A DNA stretch of 64,000 bases, from contig JAEZHW010000057.1 in assembly GCA_023436775.1 (NCBI GenBank), forward strand, positions 1 through 64,000, written 5' to 3'. A program made the position numbers and the translations under genes. Under the pieces are notes generated by a model that did no database searches, was not told the origin of the DNA, and worked only from the letters and a program-made list of their open reading frames with translations. How positions within the stretch are numbered: position 1 is the first letter of the stretch; every line of letters begins with the position of its first letter. This DNA is from Actinomycetes bacterium (lineage in GTDB: Bacteria; Actinomycetota; Actinomycetes; Actinomycetales; Microbacteriaceae). Positions 16,694 through 25,529 of the stretch are shown here, piece by piece.

Positions 16694-18435
16694 TAGCTGG
16701 CCACCTCCGGCCAGATCGCGTCGTCAACATGGCCCAGCAGTTCCGCGACGGCGCCGACACCCGGGAGCACCGCCTCGGGGTCGAGTTCGAGCCAAGGCAG
16801 CAGCACGAAGGCGCGCTCCTGCGCTCGGGGATGCGGGACGGTCAGGCCTGGAGTGTCGATCGTCAGGTCACCGAAGGCGATCAGGTCGAGATCGAGGGTG
16901 CGGTCCCCCCAGCGTTCCAGGCGGACTCGACCGTGGGCCTGCTCAATCGCGTGGAGTCGGCGCAGCAGGGCGGGGGCGCTGAGAGTCGTCTCGACGATGG
17001 CGACACCGTTGAGATACGGCGGGGCGTCCAGATCCACGCCGTCCGGTTTCACCGCGGGCGACTCGTACCAGTGCTCGTTGCGCTGCACCAAGCGCACCGC
17101 GGGATCCGTGGCGAGTTCGGCGAGCGCAGCCTCCAGGCTCGCGGCGCGATCGCCGAGGTTGCTGCCGAGGGCGATCACGGCCCGCACCGGCGGTCGCTGG
17201 CGGTGGATGGTCACCGCGACGTCATCAAAGGGGTGGGCGATGGGGGCCTCCGGTTTGTGGACGGTCACGGTCACCGCGGTGGCCCGGTCATCGGCGAGCA
17301 CCAGCTCGGCGATCGATTCCGCGAGCGTCTCGATGAGCGCGACCGGTTCGCTGGCGATGCGGGCCACGACCGCATCAGCGAGTTCACCGTAGTGGATGGT
17401 GTCCGCCACGTCGTCGGACCCAGCCGCCGCCGCGAGGTCAGTCATCACGTCCAGGTCGACGATGAAGGCTTGGCCCTGCTCGGTTTCGAACTCGTAGACC
17501 CCGTGCCAGCCGCGGGCACGCAGGCCGCGCAGCACGATCCGATCGCAAGGCACGATCGGCGGTGCCGGTGCGTTGCGGTCCGCCTCGGTCCCCGGCGCGG
17601 TCCCGGTCCGGAACGCCTCAGCCAAGCGCAGCGCCTGCGCGCTGCCAGCCACATCGTGAACGCGCAGTCCCCACACCTGGCCGGCGAGCAGCGCGGTCAG
17701 GTGCGCGGTGGCCGCGTCGCGGTCGGTGGCTGGGGCACCGGGGGCGGTGAAGTCGGACAGGAAGCGTTTCCGGCTCGCGCCGATCAGCAGTGGGAAGCCC
17801 AAGGATCGCAGCTCGTCCAGCCCGGCCAGGATCGCCCAGTTGTGGTTCGCGTCCTTGGCGAAGCCGAGGCCCGGGTCGAGGATGATCCGCTTAGCCGGGA
17901 TGCCAGCCGCCAGGGCTGCGGCCAGTTGCCGCTCCAGCTCGGCACGGACCTCACGAGCCGGGTCGGTATAGACCGCGAGCGAACTCATCTCGGCGCTGTG
18001 ACCGCGCCAGTGCGACAGGATGTAGTTCGCCTCGCTGTCGGCAACCACGCGCAGGATGGCCGGATCTGCCAGCCCCCCGGACACATCATTGACGTAGTCA
18101 ACGCCCGCGGCCAGTGCGGCCTGGGCGGTCGCGGCCCACATGGTGTCAATGCTCAGTCGCGTGCCGGCCGCCCGCAGCGGCTGCAGCGCCTGCAGCACCG
18201 GCAGCACTCGCGCCTGCTCTTCGCCGCGGTCGATCTTGGCAGCGCCGGGGCGGGTGGACTCACCGCCGATGTCGAGGATGTCCGCGCCGTCCGCCGCCAG
18301 TCGCTCGGCCTGCTGCACCGCCGCCGCGAGGTCGGTGAAGCGCCCCCCGTCGCTGAAGGAGTCGGGCGTGACATTGAGCACGCCCATCAGTCGAGTGCGG
18401 GCGCCGGGCAGTTCCACCGTCCGCGGCTCGGTCAT
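16693..18435 (-). CDS. folP-folB-folK: trifunctional folate enzyme: dihydropteroate synthase - dihydroneopterin aldolase - HPPK
   Basis: 580 residues joining three consecutive folate steps. Residues about 1-280 are dihydropteroate synthase (MGVLNVTPDSFSDGG, DIGGESTRPGA, LDPGLGFAK, GASRKRFL). Residues about 299-412 are dihydroneopterin aldolase (RGWHGVYEFETEQGQ, catalytic Lys in VTVHKPEAPI). Residues about 419-575 are 6-hydroxymethyl-7,8-dihydropterin pyrophosphokinase (ALGSNLGDR, RWGDRTLDLDLI). There are no stop codons or frame changes between them. The ATG at 18435 overlaps the folE stop (ATGA). Bacteria more often have separate genes or folB-folK fusions; the fungal Fol1 enzyme joins the same three in a different order. 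Confidence 0.95.
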   Translation of the reverse strand: MTEPRTVELPGARTRLMGVLNVTPDSFSDGGRFTDLAAAVQQAERLAADGADILDIGGESTRPGAAKIDRGEEQARVLPVLQALQPLRAAGTRLSIDTMWAATAQAALAAGVDYVNDVSGGLADPAILRVVADSEANYILSHWRGHSAEMSSLAVYTDPAREVRAELERQLAAALAAGIPAKRIILDPGLGFAKDANHNWAILAGLDELRSLGFPLLIGASRKRFLSDFTAPGAPATDRDAATAHLTALLAGQVWGLRVHDVAGSAQALRLAEAFRTGTAPGTEADRNAPAPPIVPCDRIVLRGLRARGWHGVYEFETEQGQAFIVDLDVMTDLAAAAGSDDVADTIHYGELADAVVARIASEPVALIETLAESIAELVLADDRATAVTVTVHKPEAPIAHPFDDVAVTIHRQRPPVRAVIALGSNLGDRAASLEAALAELATDPAVRLVQRNEHWYESPAVKPDGVDLDAPPYLNGVAIVETTLSAPALLRRLHAIEQAHGRVRLERWGDRTLDLDLIAFGDLTIDTPGLTVPHPRAQERAFVLLPWLELDPEAVLPGVGAVAELLGHVDDAIWPEVAS

Positions 18436-19010
18436 CCCACCCCGCCGATCAAGGCCATCACTTCGGCGCGGGCGGCCGGTTCGGCGAGCGCTCCGCGCGC
18501 AGCGAGCGTCACGGCGGTGGCGCGTTGCTGTCGCACGCCGCGGCTCGCGACACACTCCTGGTGCGCCTCCAGCACGACCAGGACACCGGCGGCACCGAGG
18601 CCCGACACCAGCGTGTCAGCGATTTCCTCGGTGAGGCGCTCCTGCAGTTGCGGGCGCGCGGCCAGGGCGCCGACCACGCGAGGCAGCGCACTCAGCCCCA
18701 CCACTTTGCCCGCCGGCAGGTAGGCGACATGCGCCACACCACTGAAGGGCAGCAGGTGGTGCTCGCAGAGTGAGCGGAAGTCGATGCCGCGCAGCAGCAC
18801 GAGTTCGTCGGTGTCGGCCTCGACCGAGTCCGCCAGCAGGTCGGCAGCGTTGACCCCGAGGCCGGCGAAGAACTCTGCGTACGCGTCCGCCACCCGACCC
18901 GGCGTGGTCGCGAGGCGACCGCCAGCCTCGAGCTGGGCAGCATCGAGCCCTGCGCCGAGCAGCAGCTCACGCACGGCGTCCTCGATACGTCGGCGGTCCA
19001 TCTGGCTCAC
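18432..19010 (-). CDS. folE: GTP cyclohydrolase I
   Basis: 192 residues. Zinc and active-site motifs: RSLCEHHLLPF and HQECVASRGV (Cys, His, Cys ligands), plus GLSALPRVV. It converts GTP to dihydroneopterin triphosphate, the entry step of folate synthesis. The start is GTG at 19010, with AGGAGG six bases upstream; the next in-frame ATG is three codons later. It lies 14 bases after ftsH and overlaps the trifunctional gene. Confidence 0.95.
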   Translation of the reverse strand: MSQMDRRRIEDAVRELLLGAGLDAAQLEAGGRLATTPGRVADAYAEFFAGLGVNAADLLADSVEADTDELVLLRGIDFRSLCEHHLLPFSGVAHVAYLPAGKVVGLSALPRVVGALAARPQLQERLTEEIADTLVSGLGAAGVLVVLEAHQECVASRGVRQQRATAVTLAARGALAEPAARAEVMALIGGVG

Positions 19011-19024
19011 CGGCGGCCTCCTGG

Positions 19025-21193
19025 TTACTCTGCGTCCGGCTTCGAGCGCGGCGATCGGCTGCGCTTGGGCGCGGCAGTTCCAGACTGGCTGGCATCCGCC
19101 TCCGGCACAACCTCGGTCTTGGGCGCGGTCTTGGGCGCAGCCTTCTTCCGGGCCGGCTTGGCCGGCGGCTCCGACGCTGCGTCGGACTGTGCCGCAGCCG
19201 CCTGCTGGGTCGCCTTCTCGGCGGAGGCGTGCTGCTCGGCAGCAGCCGCGTCCGGGCTGGACTTGGCGGGCACCTTCACCGGTGGCTTGTTCGACACTGG
19301 GCGGTCGGGACTCGAGAGCCACTGCTTGCGCTTGGGCAGCTTCTTGATGCCCTTGAAGATCTCGGCGAGTTGCGCCTGGTCGAGGGTCTCGTGCTCGAGC
19401 AGCGCCTCGGCGAGGCGGTCCAGCACGGCGCGGTTGGTCTGCAGCACTTGCCAGGCTTCGTTGTGGGCGTTCTCGATCAGCGCCCGCACCTCGTTGTCCA
19501 CCACTTCGGCGGTGTGCTCCGAGTAGGAGCGGCCCTGACCCAGGTCGCGGCCGAGGAAGACCTCGCCGGAGCCGGAACTCAGCTTCACCATGCCAACGCT
19601 CGAGGTCATGCCGTATTCGGTGACCATCTTGCGGGCCGTGGCGGTGGCCTTGTCGATGTCGCTGCCGGCACCGGTGGTCGGGTCGTGGAACACGAGTTCT
19701 TCGGCGACGCGGCCACCGAGGGCGTAGGCGAGCTGGTCAAGCAGTTCGTTGCGGCTGACCGAATACTTGTCCTCCGTCGGCAGCACCATCGTGTAGCCGA
19801 GGGCACGGCCGCGCGGCAGGATGGTCACCTTCGTCACCGGGTCGGTGTGGTTCAGCGCCGCGGCAACGACGGCGTGCCCGCCCTCGTGGTAGGCGGTGAC
19901 CAGCTTTTCCTGGTCCTTCATCACACGAGTGCGACGCTGGGGACCAGCGATGACACGGTCGATAGCCTCGTCCAGGGCGCGGTCGTCGATCACGGTGCCG
20001 TTGGCGCGAGCGGTCAGCAGTGCCGCCTCGTTCAACACATTGGCAAGGTCCGCACCGCTGAAGCCCGGCGTGCGGCGAGCCACGACCTCAAGGTCGACGC
20101 CTTCGGCCAGCGGCTTGTTGCGGGCGTGGATTTCGAGGATGCGCTTGCGGCCGTTCAGGTCGGGTGCATCGACGGCGACTTGCCGGTCGAAGCGGCCCGG
20201 GCGCAGCAGCGCTGGGTCGAGGATGTCGGGACGGTTCGTGGCCGCGATCATGATCACGTTCGTGGTGGCGTCGAAGCCGTCCATCTCCACCAGCAGCTGG
20301 TTCAGGGTCTGCTCGCGCTCGTCGTGGCCGCCGCCCATACCGGCGCCACGGTGCCGACCGACTGCGTCGATCTCATCCACGAAGATGATGGCCGGGGCGT
20401 TCTGCTTGGCCTGGTCGAACAGGTCGCGGACGCGGCTGGCACCGACACCGACGAACATTTCGACGAAGTCCGAGCCGGAGATGGAGAAGAACGGCACGCC
20501 CGCCTCGCCAGCGACGGCGCGCGCAATCAGCGTCTTACCGGTGCCGGGGGGACCGTAGAGCAGCACACCCTTGGGGATGCGCGCGCCAACGGCCTGGAAC
20601 TTCGCCGGCTCGGCCAGGAACTCCTTGATCTCGCGCAGTTCGTCCAGGGCCTCATCAATGCCAGCGACGTCGGCGAAGGTGACCTTCGGGGTCTCCTTGT
20701 TGATGCCCTTGGCCCGGGCCTTGCCGAACTGCATGATCCGGTTGTCGCCACCGCGACCGGACATCATGAAGAACCAGAAGAAGCCGATGATGATCGCGAT
20801 CGGCAGGATCATCAGCAGGATCTGCGAGAAGAAGTTCGGCTGCGGCACTTCGTCCGCGAAGCCGTTCTTGGGCTCGGCGGCGGTGATGGCGGCAAGCACT
20901 TCCTCGCCACGCGGTTCGACATAGTAGAACCGCACCTGCTTGGCCATGCCATCGCGCTTGGCTGCGGCATCGGTCAGGGTCAGTTCAACGCGCTGCTCGC
21001 CATCGACGATCTTGGCGGCCTCGACGTCCTTGGACGCCAGCAGGCTCAAGCCCTGCTGGGTGCTGATGTCGCGCACCCCCTGCACGCCAATCAGCGATGA
21101 GCCGAGGGCGATAATGGCCACGGCGATCGCGATCCAGATCAGCGGCCCGCGCAGGAATCGCTGCATTGCGGACGGTTTGGTGTCCTCAGCCAC
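19025..21193 (-). CDS. ftsH: ATP-dependent zinc metalloprotease FtsH
   Basis: 722 residues. Two transmembrane helices (about 18-36 and 118-140) flank an extracytoplasmic domain; the AAA domain has Walker A GPPGTGKT, Walker [12 protein letters not shown] and the SRH; the protease has HEGGH zinc ligands. The last 80 residues are an Ala/Lys/Pro-rich disordered tail as in other actinobacteria. It degrades membrane and short-lived proteins. GTG at 21193 is chosen (GAGG nine bases upstream); TTG at 21202 is an alternative with GAGG directly abutting. Confidence 0.96.
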   Translation of the reverse strand: MAEDTKPSAMQRFLRGPLIWIAIAVAIIALGSSLIGVQGVRDISTQQGLSLLASKDVEAAKIVDGEQRVELTLTDAAAKRDGMAKQVRFYYVEPRGEEVLAAITAAEPKNGFADEVPQPNFFSQILLMILPIAIIIGFFWFFMMSGRGGDNRIMQFGKARAKGINKETPKVTFADVAGIDEALDELREIKEFLAEPAKFQAVGARIPKGVLLYGPPGTGKTLIARAVAGEAGVPFFSISGSDFVEMFVGVGASRVRDLFDQAKQNAPAIIFVDEIDAVGRHRGAGMGGGHDEREQTLNQLLVEMDGFDATTNVIMIAATNRPDILDPALLRPGRFDRQVAVDAPDLNGRKRILEIHARNKPLAEGVDLEVVARRTPGFSGADLANVLNEAALLTARANGTVIDDRALDEAIDRVIAGPQRRTRVMKDQEKLVTAYHEGGHAVVAAALNHTDPVTKVTILPRGRALGYTMVLPTEDKYSVSRNELLDQLAYALGGRVAEELVFHDPTTGAGSDIDKATATARKMVTEYGMTSSVGMVKLSSGSGEVFLGRDLGQGRSYSEHTAEVVDNEVRALIENAHNEAWQVLQTNRAVLDRLAEALLEHETLDQAQLAEIFKGIKKLPKRKQWLSSPDRPVSNKPPVKVPAKSSPDAAAAEQHASAEKATQQAAAAQSDAASEPPAKPARKKAAPKTAPKTEVVPEADASQSGTAAPKRSRSPRSKPDAE

Positions 21194-21268
21194 TGGGAGC
21201 AACCTCGTTTCTGCAGTGGGGCGTGCTGATTCAGGCTACCCGAGCAGCCCTTTGCAGATGCCGGATGT

Positions 21269-21320
21269 TTGCCGACGGCGAAACGCGGTCGGCAATCGCC
21301 GGGCCGGGGCGCCTCGCCCC
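21269..21320. promoter_or_regulatory. two hairpins between hpt and ftsH
   Basis: An 8-bp stem TTGCCGAC/GTCGGCAA (21269-21276 with 21288-21295) and a 6-bp stem GGGGCG/CGCCCC (21306-21320) lie in the 137-base gap between hpt and ftsH. Neither is followed by a T run on the minus strand, so they could be an attenuator, an mRNA-stabilising element or chance in GC-rich DNA. Confidence 0.35.
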
Positions 21321-21330
21321 AGCAGACGAT

Positions 21331-21882
21331 CTAGCTGTAGACGTGCGGGGCCAGGACGGCGAGGTCGCGCAGGTTGCGGTACTGCTCGGCGTAGTCCAGG
21401 CCGTAGCCGATCACGAACTGGTTGGGAATGTCGAAGCCGACGTACTTGCAGTCCACCTCGATCTTGGCCGCCTCCGGCTTGCGGAACAGGGCGCAGATCT
21501 CGACCGACTCGGCACCGCGGCCGCGCAGGTTCTCAACCAGCCAGCTCAGGGTCAGACCCGAGTCAATAATGTCCTCAACCACGATGACGTGGCGGCCGTG
21601 CAGGTCGCTGTCCAGGTCCTTCAGGATGCGAACCACACCACTCGAGACGGTGCCAGCGCCATACGAGGACACCGCCATCCAGTCCATGTTGATCGGGATG
21701 GTCAGCGAGCGACTGAGGTCAGCCATCACCATGACGGCCCCCTTGAGCACACCCACCAGCAGCGGCTCGCGGCCGGCGTAATCCACGTCGATCTGCTTCG
21801 CGATCTCGGCGATGCGGGCCTGGATCTGATCCTCGGTGTAGAGGACCGTTTCAATGTCGCCGGCGATGTCGCTGCTCTGCAT
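21331..21882 (-). CDS. hpt: hypoxanthine phosphoribosyltransferase
   Basis: 183 residues. The PRPP-binding loop VVEDIIDSGLTL, an N-terminal LKGAV PPi loop and the C-terminal KYVGFDIPNQFVIGYGLDYAE purine-binding region are all typical. It salvages hypoxanthine/guanine to IMP/GMP. It follows tilS by 21 bases with an AAGGAG ribosome site; the tilS-hpt-ftsH order is widely conserved in Gram-positives. Confidence 0.96.
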   Translation of the reverse strand: MQSSDIAGDIETVLYTEDQIQARIAEIAKQIDVDYAGREPLLVGVLKGAVMVMADLSRSLTIPINMDWMAVSSYGAGTVSSGVVRILKDLDSDLHGRHVIVVEDIIDSGLTLSWLVENLRGRGAESVEICALFRKPEAAKIEVDCKYVGFDIPNQFVIGYGLDYAEQYRNLRDLAVLAPHVYS

Positions 21883-21903
21883 AGCTGAGGCTCTCCTTGA
21901 CAG

Positions 21904-22968
21904 TCAGTGGTCGTGCTCGATCACGGCCAGCGTGTGGCCCTTCGGTGCGGTGGTGAAAAACAGCATCGCTCCCTGTCGCACCACTCTAATACCGGGAATA
22001 TCCACCCCGTGCTGCCCGTGCCAGTGCGTCACCAGGCGCGCGGCCGCGAGGGTGTGCTCCCGGCTCAAGGTGACGCCGAATTCGAGGCGCGCTACGGCTC
22101 GAATGATTCGGTTCCGCAGCGCTGCCGGGTTCGCTGCCAGCGCGGCCACCGGAATGGCGAGGCCCCCCTCCGCGGGCTGCACCAGCTCGCCGAGCAGTTC
22201 CTCGACTTGCTGATCGAGTGCGGCCGCATCCTCACGCAGCAGCTCAGCGGTGCGGGCCAGCGCCTCGGCCACGCCTGGCCCGAGTTCCTGCTCGAGGAGT
22301 GGCAGCACCGTGCTGCGGACCCGGACGCGGGTGTAGGCCGGGTCGGTGTTCATCGGGTCCTGCCAGGGGGTCAGTCCCTGCGCCTCGCAGGCGGCTTCGG
22401 TCTGGGCGCGCCGAAGACCGAGCAGCGGCCGCAGCAATGGCAGGCCCTCGTCGGCCGGTCGCCCGACAGCGTCGAGGGCGGCGATCGCGGGCATGCCCTG
22501 CAGACTGGTGGGCCCACTGCCGCGAGCCAGCCCGAGCAGCACGGTCTCGGCCTGATCATCGAGCGTATGGCCGGTCATGATCGCGGCCGCCCCGAGCTCG
22601 TCGGCGGCCTGGACGAGTGCGCCGTACCTGGCCGCGCGGGCCGCCGCCTCCGGGCCACCGTCCTGGCCGACCACCACCCGACGCACCAGCACCGGGTCCA
22701 TGCCGAGTCTGCCCGCCGCATCGGCCGCTGATTCCGCGACCTCCGCGGACCCTGCCTGCATGCCGTGGTCGATCACGACGGCACCGAGGCGCATACCCTG
22801 CTTGCCCGCCTCGAAGGCGGCTGCCGCGGCAAGGGCCAGCGAGTCCGCACCGCCGCTGAGTGCGACCAGCACTAGGGAACCGGGCGCGAGTTCGGCCTCG
22901 TCCCAGCAGTCCCGAACGACGCGACGAGTCGCCGCTACCGCGGGCGAGAGCCGGGGACGTTCACTCAT
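21904..22968 (-). CDS. tilS: tRNA(Ile)-lysidine synthase
   Basis: 354 residues from ATG 22968. The N-type ATP pyrophosphatase P-loop SGGADSLAL is near residue 40, and the conserved GHTLDDQAETVLL and RVRSTVLPLLEQ segments follow, then a C-terminal TilS substrate-binding domain (about 290-354). It converts C34 of tRNA-Ile(CAU) to lysidine. Divergent from ppa with 74 bases between them. Confidence 0.95.
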   Translation of the reverse strand: MSERPRLSPAVAATRRVVRDCWDEAELAPGSLVLVALSGGADSLALAAAAAFEAGKQGMRLGAVVIDHGMQAGSAEVAESAADAAGRLGMDPVLVRRVVVGQDGGPEAAARAARYGALVQAADELGAAAIMTGHTLDDQAETVLLGLARGSGPTSLQGMPAIAALDAVGRPADEGLPLLRPLLGLRRAQTEAACEAQGLTPWQDPMNTDPAYTRVRVRSTVLPLLEQELGPGVAEALARTAELLREDAAALDQQVEELLGELVQPAEGGLAIPVAALAANPAALRNRIIRAVARLEFGVTLSREHTLAAARLVTHWHGQHGVDIPGIRVVRQGAMLFFTTAPKGHTLAVIEHDH

Positions 22969-23042
22969 ATCCAGTAACGTTATCCCTGACTTCCCGCGGG
23001 CGCTCGCCCGCAGGCCCCCGCAGCAGATCGCTAGGAGCATTC

Positions 23043-23525
23043 ATGGCTGAGTACGACGTCGTCATCGAGATCCCCAAGGGCAGCCGCAACAAGTACGAGA
23101 TCGACCACGAGACCGGTCGCGTGTACCTAGACCGCGTGCTGTTCACCAACTTCGTCTACCCGACGGACTACGGCTACTTTGAGCACACCCTGGGTCTCGA
23201 CGGCGACCCGGTCGACGCACTGGTGCTGCTGGACTACCCGCTGTTCCCGGGCGTGGGCGTGAAGGTCCGCCCGGTGGCGGTGCTGAACATGACTGACGAC
23301 GGCGGCTCGGATGCCAAGGTCATCGCTGTCCCGCACAAGGACCCGCGCTGGGCCCACATCAAGGACCTGAACGACATCCCGGAGCAGACCCGCAACGAGA
23401 TCGAGCACTTCTTCCTGCACTACAAGGACCTCGAGCCGGGCAAGTGGGCCAAGATCGAGGGCTGGGAAGGCGCCGAGGCCGCTGAGGCCGCCGTCCAGGC
23501 CGGCCTGGCCGCCTACCAGGGCTAA
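23043..23525 (+). CDS. ppa: inorganic pyrophosphatase, family I
   Basis: 160 residues. Family I signature DGDPVDALVLLDYP with metal-binding aspartates, EIPKGSRNKYEID at the N-terminus and KDPRWAHIKDLNDIP in the middle. It hydrolyses PPi in the cytoplasm. AGGAG stands six bases before ATG 23043, which fixes the start. A strong terminator follows. Confidence 0.97.
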   Translation: MAEYDVVIEIPKGSRNKYEIDHETGRVYLDRVLFTNFVYPTDYGYFEHTLGLDGDPVDALVLLDYPLFPGVGVKVRPVAVLNMTDDGGSDAKVIAVPHKDPRWAHIKDLNDIPEQTRNEIEHFFLHYKDLEPGKWAKIEGWEGAEAAEAAVQAGLAAYQG

Positions 23526-23542
23526 TCGCTTCGAACACGTCG

Positions 23543-23583
23543 ATCGGGCGCTGCATCGCGGAGAACCGCGGGCAGCGCCCGAT
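23543..23583 (+). terminator. rho-independent terminator after ppa
   Basis: A perfect 12-bp stem ATCGGGCGCTGC/GCAGCGCCCGAT with a 17-base loop, followed by TCGTTTGTGTG, 17 bases after the ppa stop. It can also serve the convergent M23 peptidase gene. Confidence 0.8.
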
Positions 23584-23642
23584 TCGTTTGTGTGACGGCG
23601 AGGCGAGGGTCGCGCAGGTACCGACCCGGCGGCCTCGCTGCG

Positions 23643-24878
23643 CTACAGCGTGATGCCGTGCTTCTTGAAGACCGTCTGCGGGTTCTGCAGCGTACCATTC
23701 ACGCGCGTCTCCAGGTGGAGGTGCGGACCGGTCGAGTTCCCGGTGGAGCCCACGCGAGCGATCGGCTGACCGACCTGCACCGACTGGCCGTTGCTGACCA
23801 GGAAGCCACCGTTCATGATGTGCGAGTAGCTGGTGATGGTGCCATCCACGTGCCGGATCTGGATGTGGTTGCCATAGCCACCGTTGTAGCCGCGGTAGAT
23901 GACCGTGCCCGCGGCAGCAGCGTAGATCGTGGTGCCCTTGCTGGCGGCGAGGTCCGTGCCGTAGTGGAAGCGGGTGGCCGATCGGGCACGCCAGACATCA
24001 CTGATCCAGCCACCGATCAGCGGGCGAGCCCAACCCTGGTCACTGATCTTGCCGGTGAAGCTCGGGTGCGCACCCTTCTCAATCAGGGACTCCTTGTAGG
24101 CGTCCTCGATCTTCTTGCGGGTGTTCTGCAGCGCCGAGAGTTGGGCGCGCAGCGTCGACAGAGTCTGCTCGTGCTGCTGCTGCTTGCGCTCGAGGGCGAC
24201 CTGCGCGGCCTGCGCCTTCTTGAACTCTTCCTCGGCGATGACCTTGAGCTTCTCGAGCTCCTGCTTCGCGACCTCGGCCTGCTCCAGCAGGGCCTCGGCG
24301 GTGTTCCGGGCCGCTTCGGCACGGTCCAGGATGCTCGAGGTCTGGTTCCCGAGCTGCTGGATGGTGCCGAGGCGGTAGAGGAGGGTGTCGGCCTCGCCGC
24401 CACCCATCATCAGCTGCAGGGTCGGGTCGACGCCGCCGCTGCGGCCCAGCTGAGCCAACAGCAGACCGGCGCGCTGGGTGGCTTCCTCAGCGTCCTTCGC
24501 GGCCTCCTGGGCCCGCGCGTCGAGCTGCTCCGCCTCGTAGGCTGCGGCATCGAAAGCCTGGAGGGCGACAAAGTAGCGCTCGCCGGCTTCCCGGGCCACC
24601 TTCTCGGCGGCGGCGACTTCCGCCTCGAGTCGACTGATCAGCGCGCTGATGCGGCTGATTTCCTTCTTCTTGGCGGCCTCGTTGTTGCGCGCCTTCTTGA
24701 CGTCATTCCAGGAGGGGTAGTCCTCCGCGTGTGCGACCTGCGGTGCGCCATTGATGGCGACGACGAGTGCGAGCAGGACGGACAGCAGTGCTGCGAGCAG
24801 GATTCGAACGCGGCCGTGCGGAAGGCCAGAAGCGGTTGCAGCGGGCATCGCGGTGGCTGACTCAACGCCGAGCGCCAT
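23643..24878 (-). CDS. secreted M23 (LytM) peptidoglycan endopeptidase with coiled coil
   Basis: 411 residues. Signal peptide (hydrophobic core about 26-43, cleavage near AHA-ED), then an Ala/Glu/Lys-rich coiled coil of about 200 residues, then a C-terminal LytM domain with the metal motifs HYGTDLAAS and HLHLE. Such proteins (EnvC/NlpD-like or RipA-partner-like) cut or activate cutting of peptide cross-links during division. GAGAGGAGAGG precedes the ATG. The promoter region carries a candidate MtrA box. Confidence 0.93.
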   Translation of the reverse strand: MALGVESATAMPAATASGLPHGRVRILLAALLSVLLALVVAINGAPQVAHAEDYPSWNDVKKARNNEAAKKKEISRISALISRLEAEVAAAEKVAREAGERYFVALQAFDAAAYEAEQLDARAQEAAKDAEEATQRAGLLLAQLGRSGGVDPTLQLMMGGGEADTLLYRLGTIQQLGNQTSSILDRAEAARNTAEALLEQAEVAKQELEKLKVIAEEEFKKAQAAQVALERKQQQHEQTLSTLRAQLSALQNTRKKIEDAYKESLIEKGAHPSFTGKISDQGWARPLIGGWISDVWRARSATRFHYGTDLAASKGTTIYAAAAGTVIYRGYNGGYGNHIQIRHVDGTITSYSHIMNGGFLVSNGQSVQVGQPIARVGSTGNSTGPHLHLETRVNGTLQNPQTVFKKHGITL

Positions 24879-24927
24879 GACCTCTCCTCTCGGTGTCCCC
24901 CGTGGATGCAGTGCGAAGACGTGCCAA

Positions 24928-24943
24928 TGTCACATTTGTCACA
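24928..24943. promoter_or_regulatory. candidate MtrA box upstream of the M23 peptidase
   Basis: TGTCACATTTGTCACA contains two direct copies of GTCACA at 9-base spacing, the arrangement described for mycobacterial MtrA sites (repeats of GTCACAgcg). It lies 50-65 bases upstream of the peptidase start. MtrA of the MtrAB two-component system controls cell-wall hydrolases in actinobacteria. Confidence 0.5.
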
Positions 24944-25061
24944 ACAGCAACATTTCGACTGTAACAACAAAGATTGCAAGTGCTCGGATTTTTCAGTTTG
25001 GCATATCGGGGTGTCGCCCCTTATTCTTGGGTGTCGGCTTTGGACGCAAGTCCGAATCCAC

Positions 25062-25134
25062 GGCCCCATCGTTTAGCGGCCTAGGACGCCGCCCTTTCAC
25101 GGCGGTAGCACGGGTTCGAATCCCGTTGGGGTCA
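25062..25134 (+). tRNA. tRNA-Glu (anticodon TTC)
   Basis: 73-base cloverleaf: acceptor GGCCCCA/TGGGGTC, anticodon arm CCGCC-CTTTCAC-GGCGG with TTC at 25096-25098, T arm ACGGG-TTCGAAT-CCCGT. Discriminator A at 25134. The 3' CCA is not fully encoded. Confidence 0.97.
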
Positions 25135-25162
25135 CCGCAAACCATCTCCGGATGGCGAGCTT

Positions 25163-25218
25163 GGCAAGTCGCAAGACTTGCCGGTCGGAACTCCGGCTGG
25201 CCTGTGTCACAACAGGCC
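25163..25218. other. two perfect hairpins between tRNA-Glu and tRNA-Asp
   Basis: GGCAAGTC-GCAA-GACTTGCC (25163-25182) has an 8-bp stem closed by a GNRA tetraloop; GGCCTGT-6 bases-ACAGGCC (25199-25218) has a 7-bp stem. Neither is followed by a T run. They may be processing or termination structures for the tRNA-Glu transcript. Confidence 0.45.
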
Positions 25219-25258
25219 TCCGGGTTCCGCTATAGTTGAACAGGTTCAACACCAGTAA

Positions 25259-25332
25259 GGCCCTGTAGCGCAGTCGGTTAGCGCGCCGCCCTGTCACGGC
25301 GGAGGTCGCGGGTTCAAGTCCCGTCAGGGTCG
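25259..25332 (+). tRNA. tRNA-Asp (anticodon GTC)
   Basis: 74-base cloverleaf: acceptor GGCCCTG/CAGGGTC, anticodon loop CTGTCAC with GTC at 25293-25295, T arm CGGG-TTCAAGT-CCCG. Discriminator G at 25332. A palindromic GTTGAAC-AG-GTTCAAC and TATAGT just upstream may belong to its promoter. Confidence 0.97.
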
Positions 25333-25340
25333 CAGCGTAT

Positions 25341-25368
25341 CGAAGCCCTCTCTTCGGAGGGGGCTTCG
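25341..25368 (+). terminator. hairpin terminator after tRNA-Asp
   Basis: CGAAGCCCTC and GAGGGGGCTTCG form an imperfect stem of about 10 bp (two extra G) around a short TCTTCG loop, eight bases after the tRNA. Confidence 0.6.
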
Positions 25369-25396
25369 TCGCTACGACAGAGATTGTTCTCTGTCC

Positions 25397-25472
25397 GGCT
25401 CTGTAGCTCAGTTGGTAGAGCGTTCGACTGAAAATCGAAAGGTCACCGGATCGATGCCGGTCGGAGCCACCA
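25397..25472 (+). tRNA. tRNA-Phe (anticodon GAA)
   Basis: Cloverleaf with acceptor GGCTCTG/CGGAGCC, anticodon loop CTGAAAA with GAA at 25430-25432, and an encoded 3' CCA (25470-25472), unlike the two upstream tRNAs. Confidence 0.97.
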
Positions 25473-25478
25473 CAGAAA

Positions 25479-25500
25479 GCCCCTGACTCGCGTCAGGGGC
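25479..25500 (+). terminator. terminator after tRNA-Phe
   Basis: Perfect 9-bp stem GCCCCTGAC-TCGC-GTCAGGGGC followed by CTTCGTCGTT, six bases after the tRNA. It separates the tRNA cluster from the convergent export cassette. Confidence 0.85.
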
Positions 25501-25529
25501 CTTCGTCGTTGCAGCAGACTACTGGGGTA

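Noticed and set aside
24879..25061. A riboswitch (c-di-AMP ydaO type) before the M23 peptidase
   Set aside because: Such riboswitches precede wall hydrolases in actinobacteria, but the 183-base region lacks the expected conserved stems and is too short.
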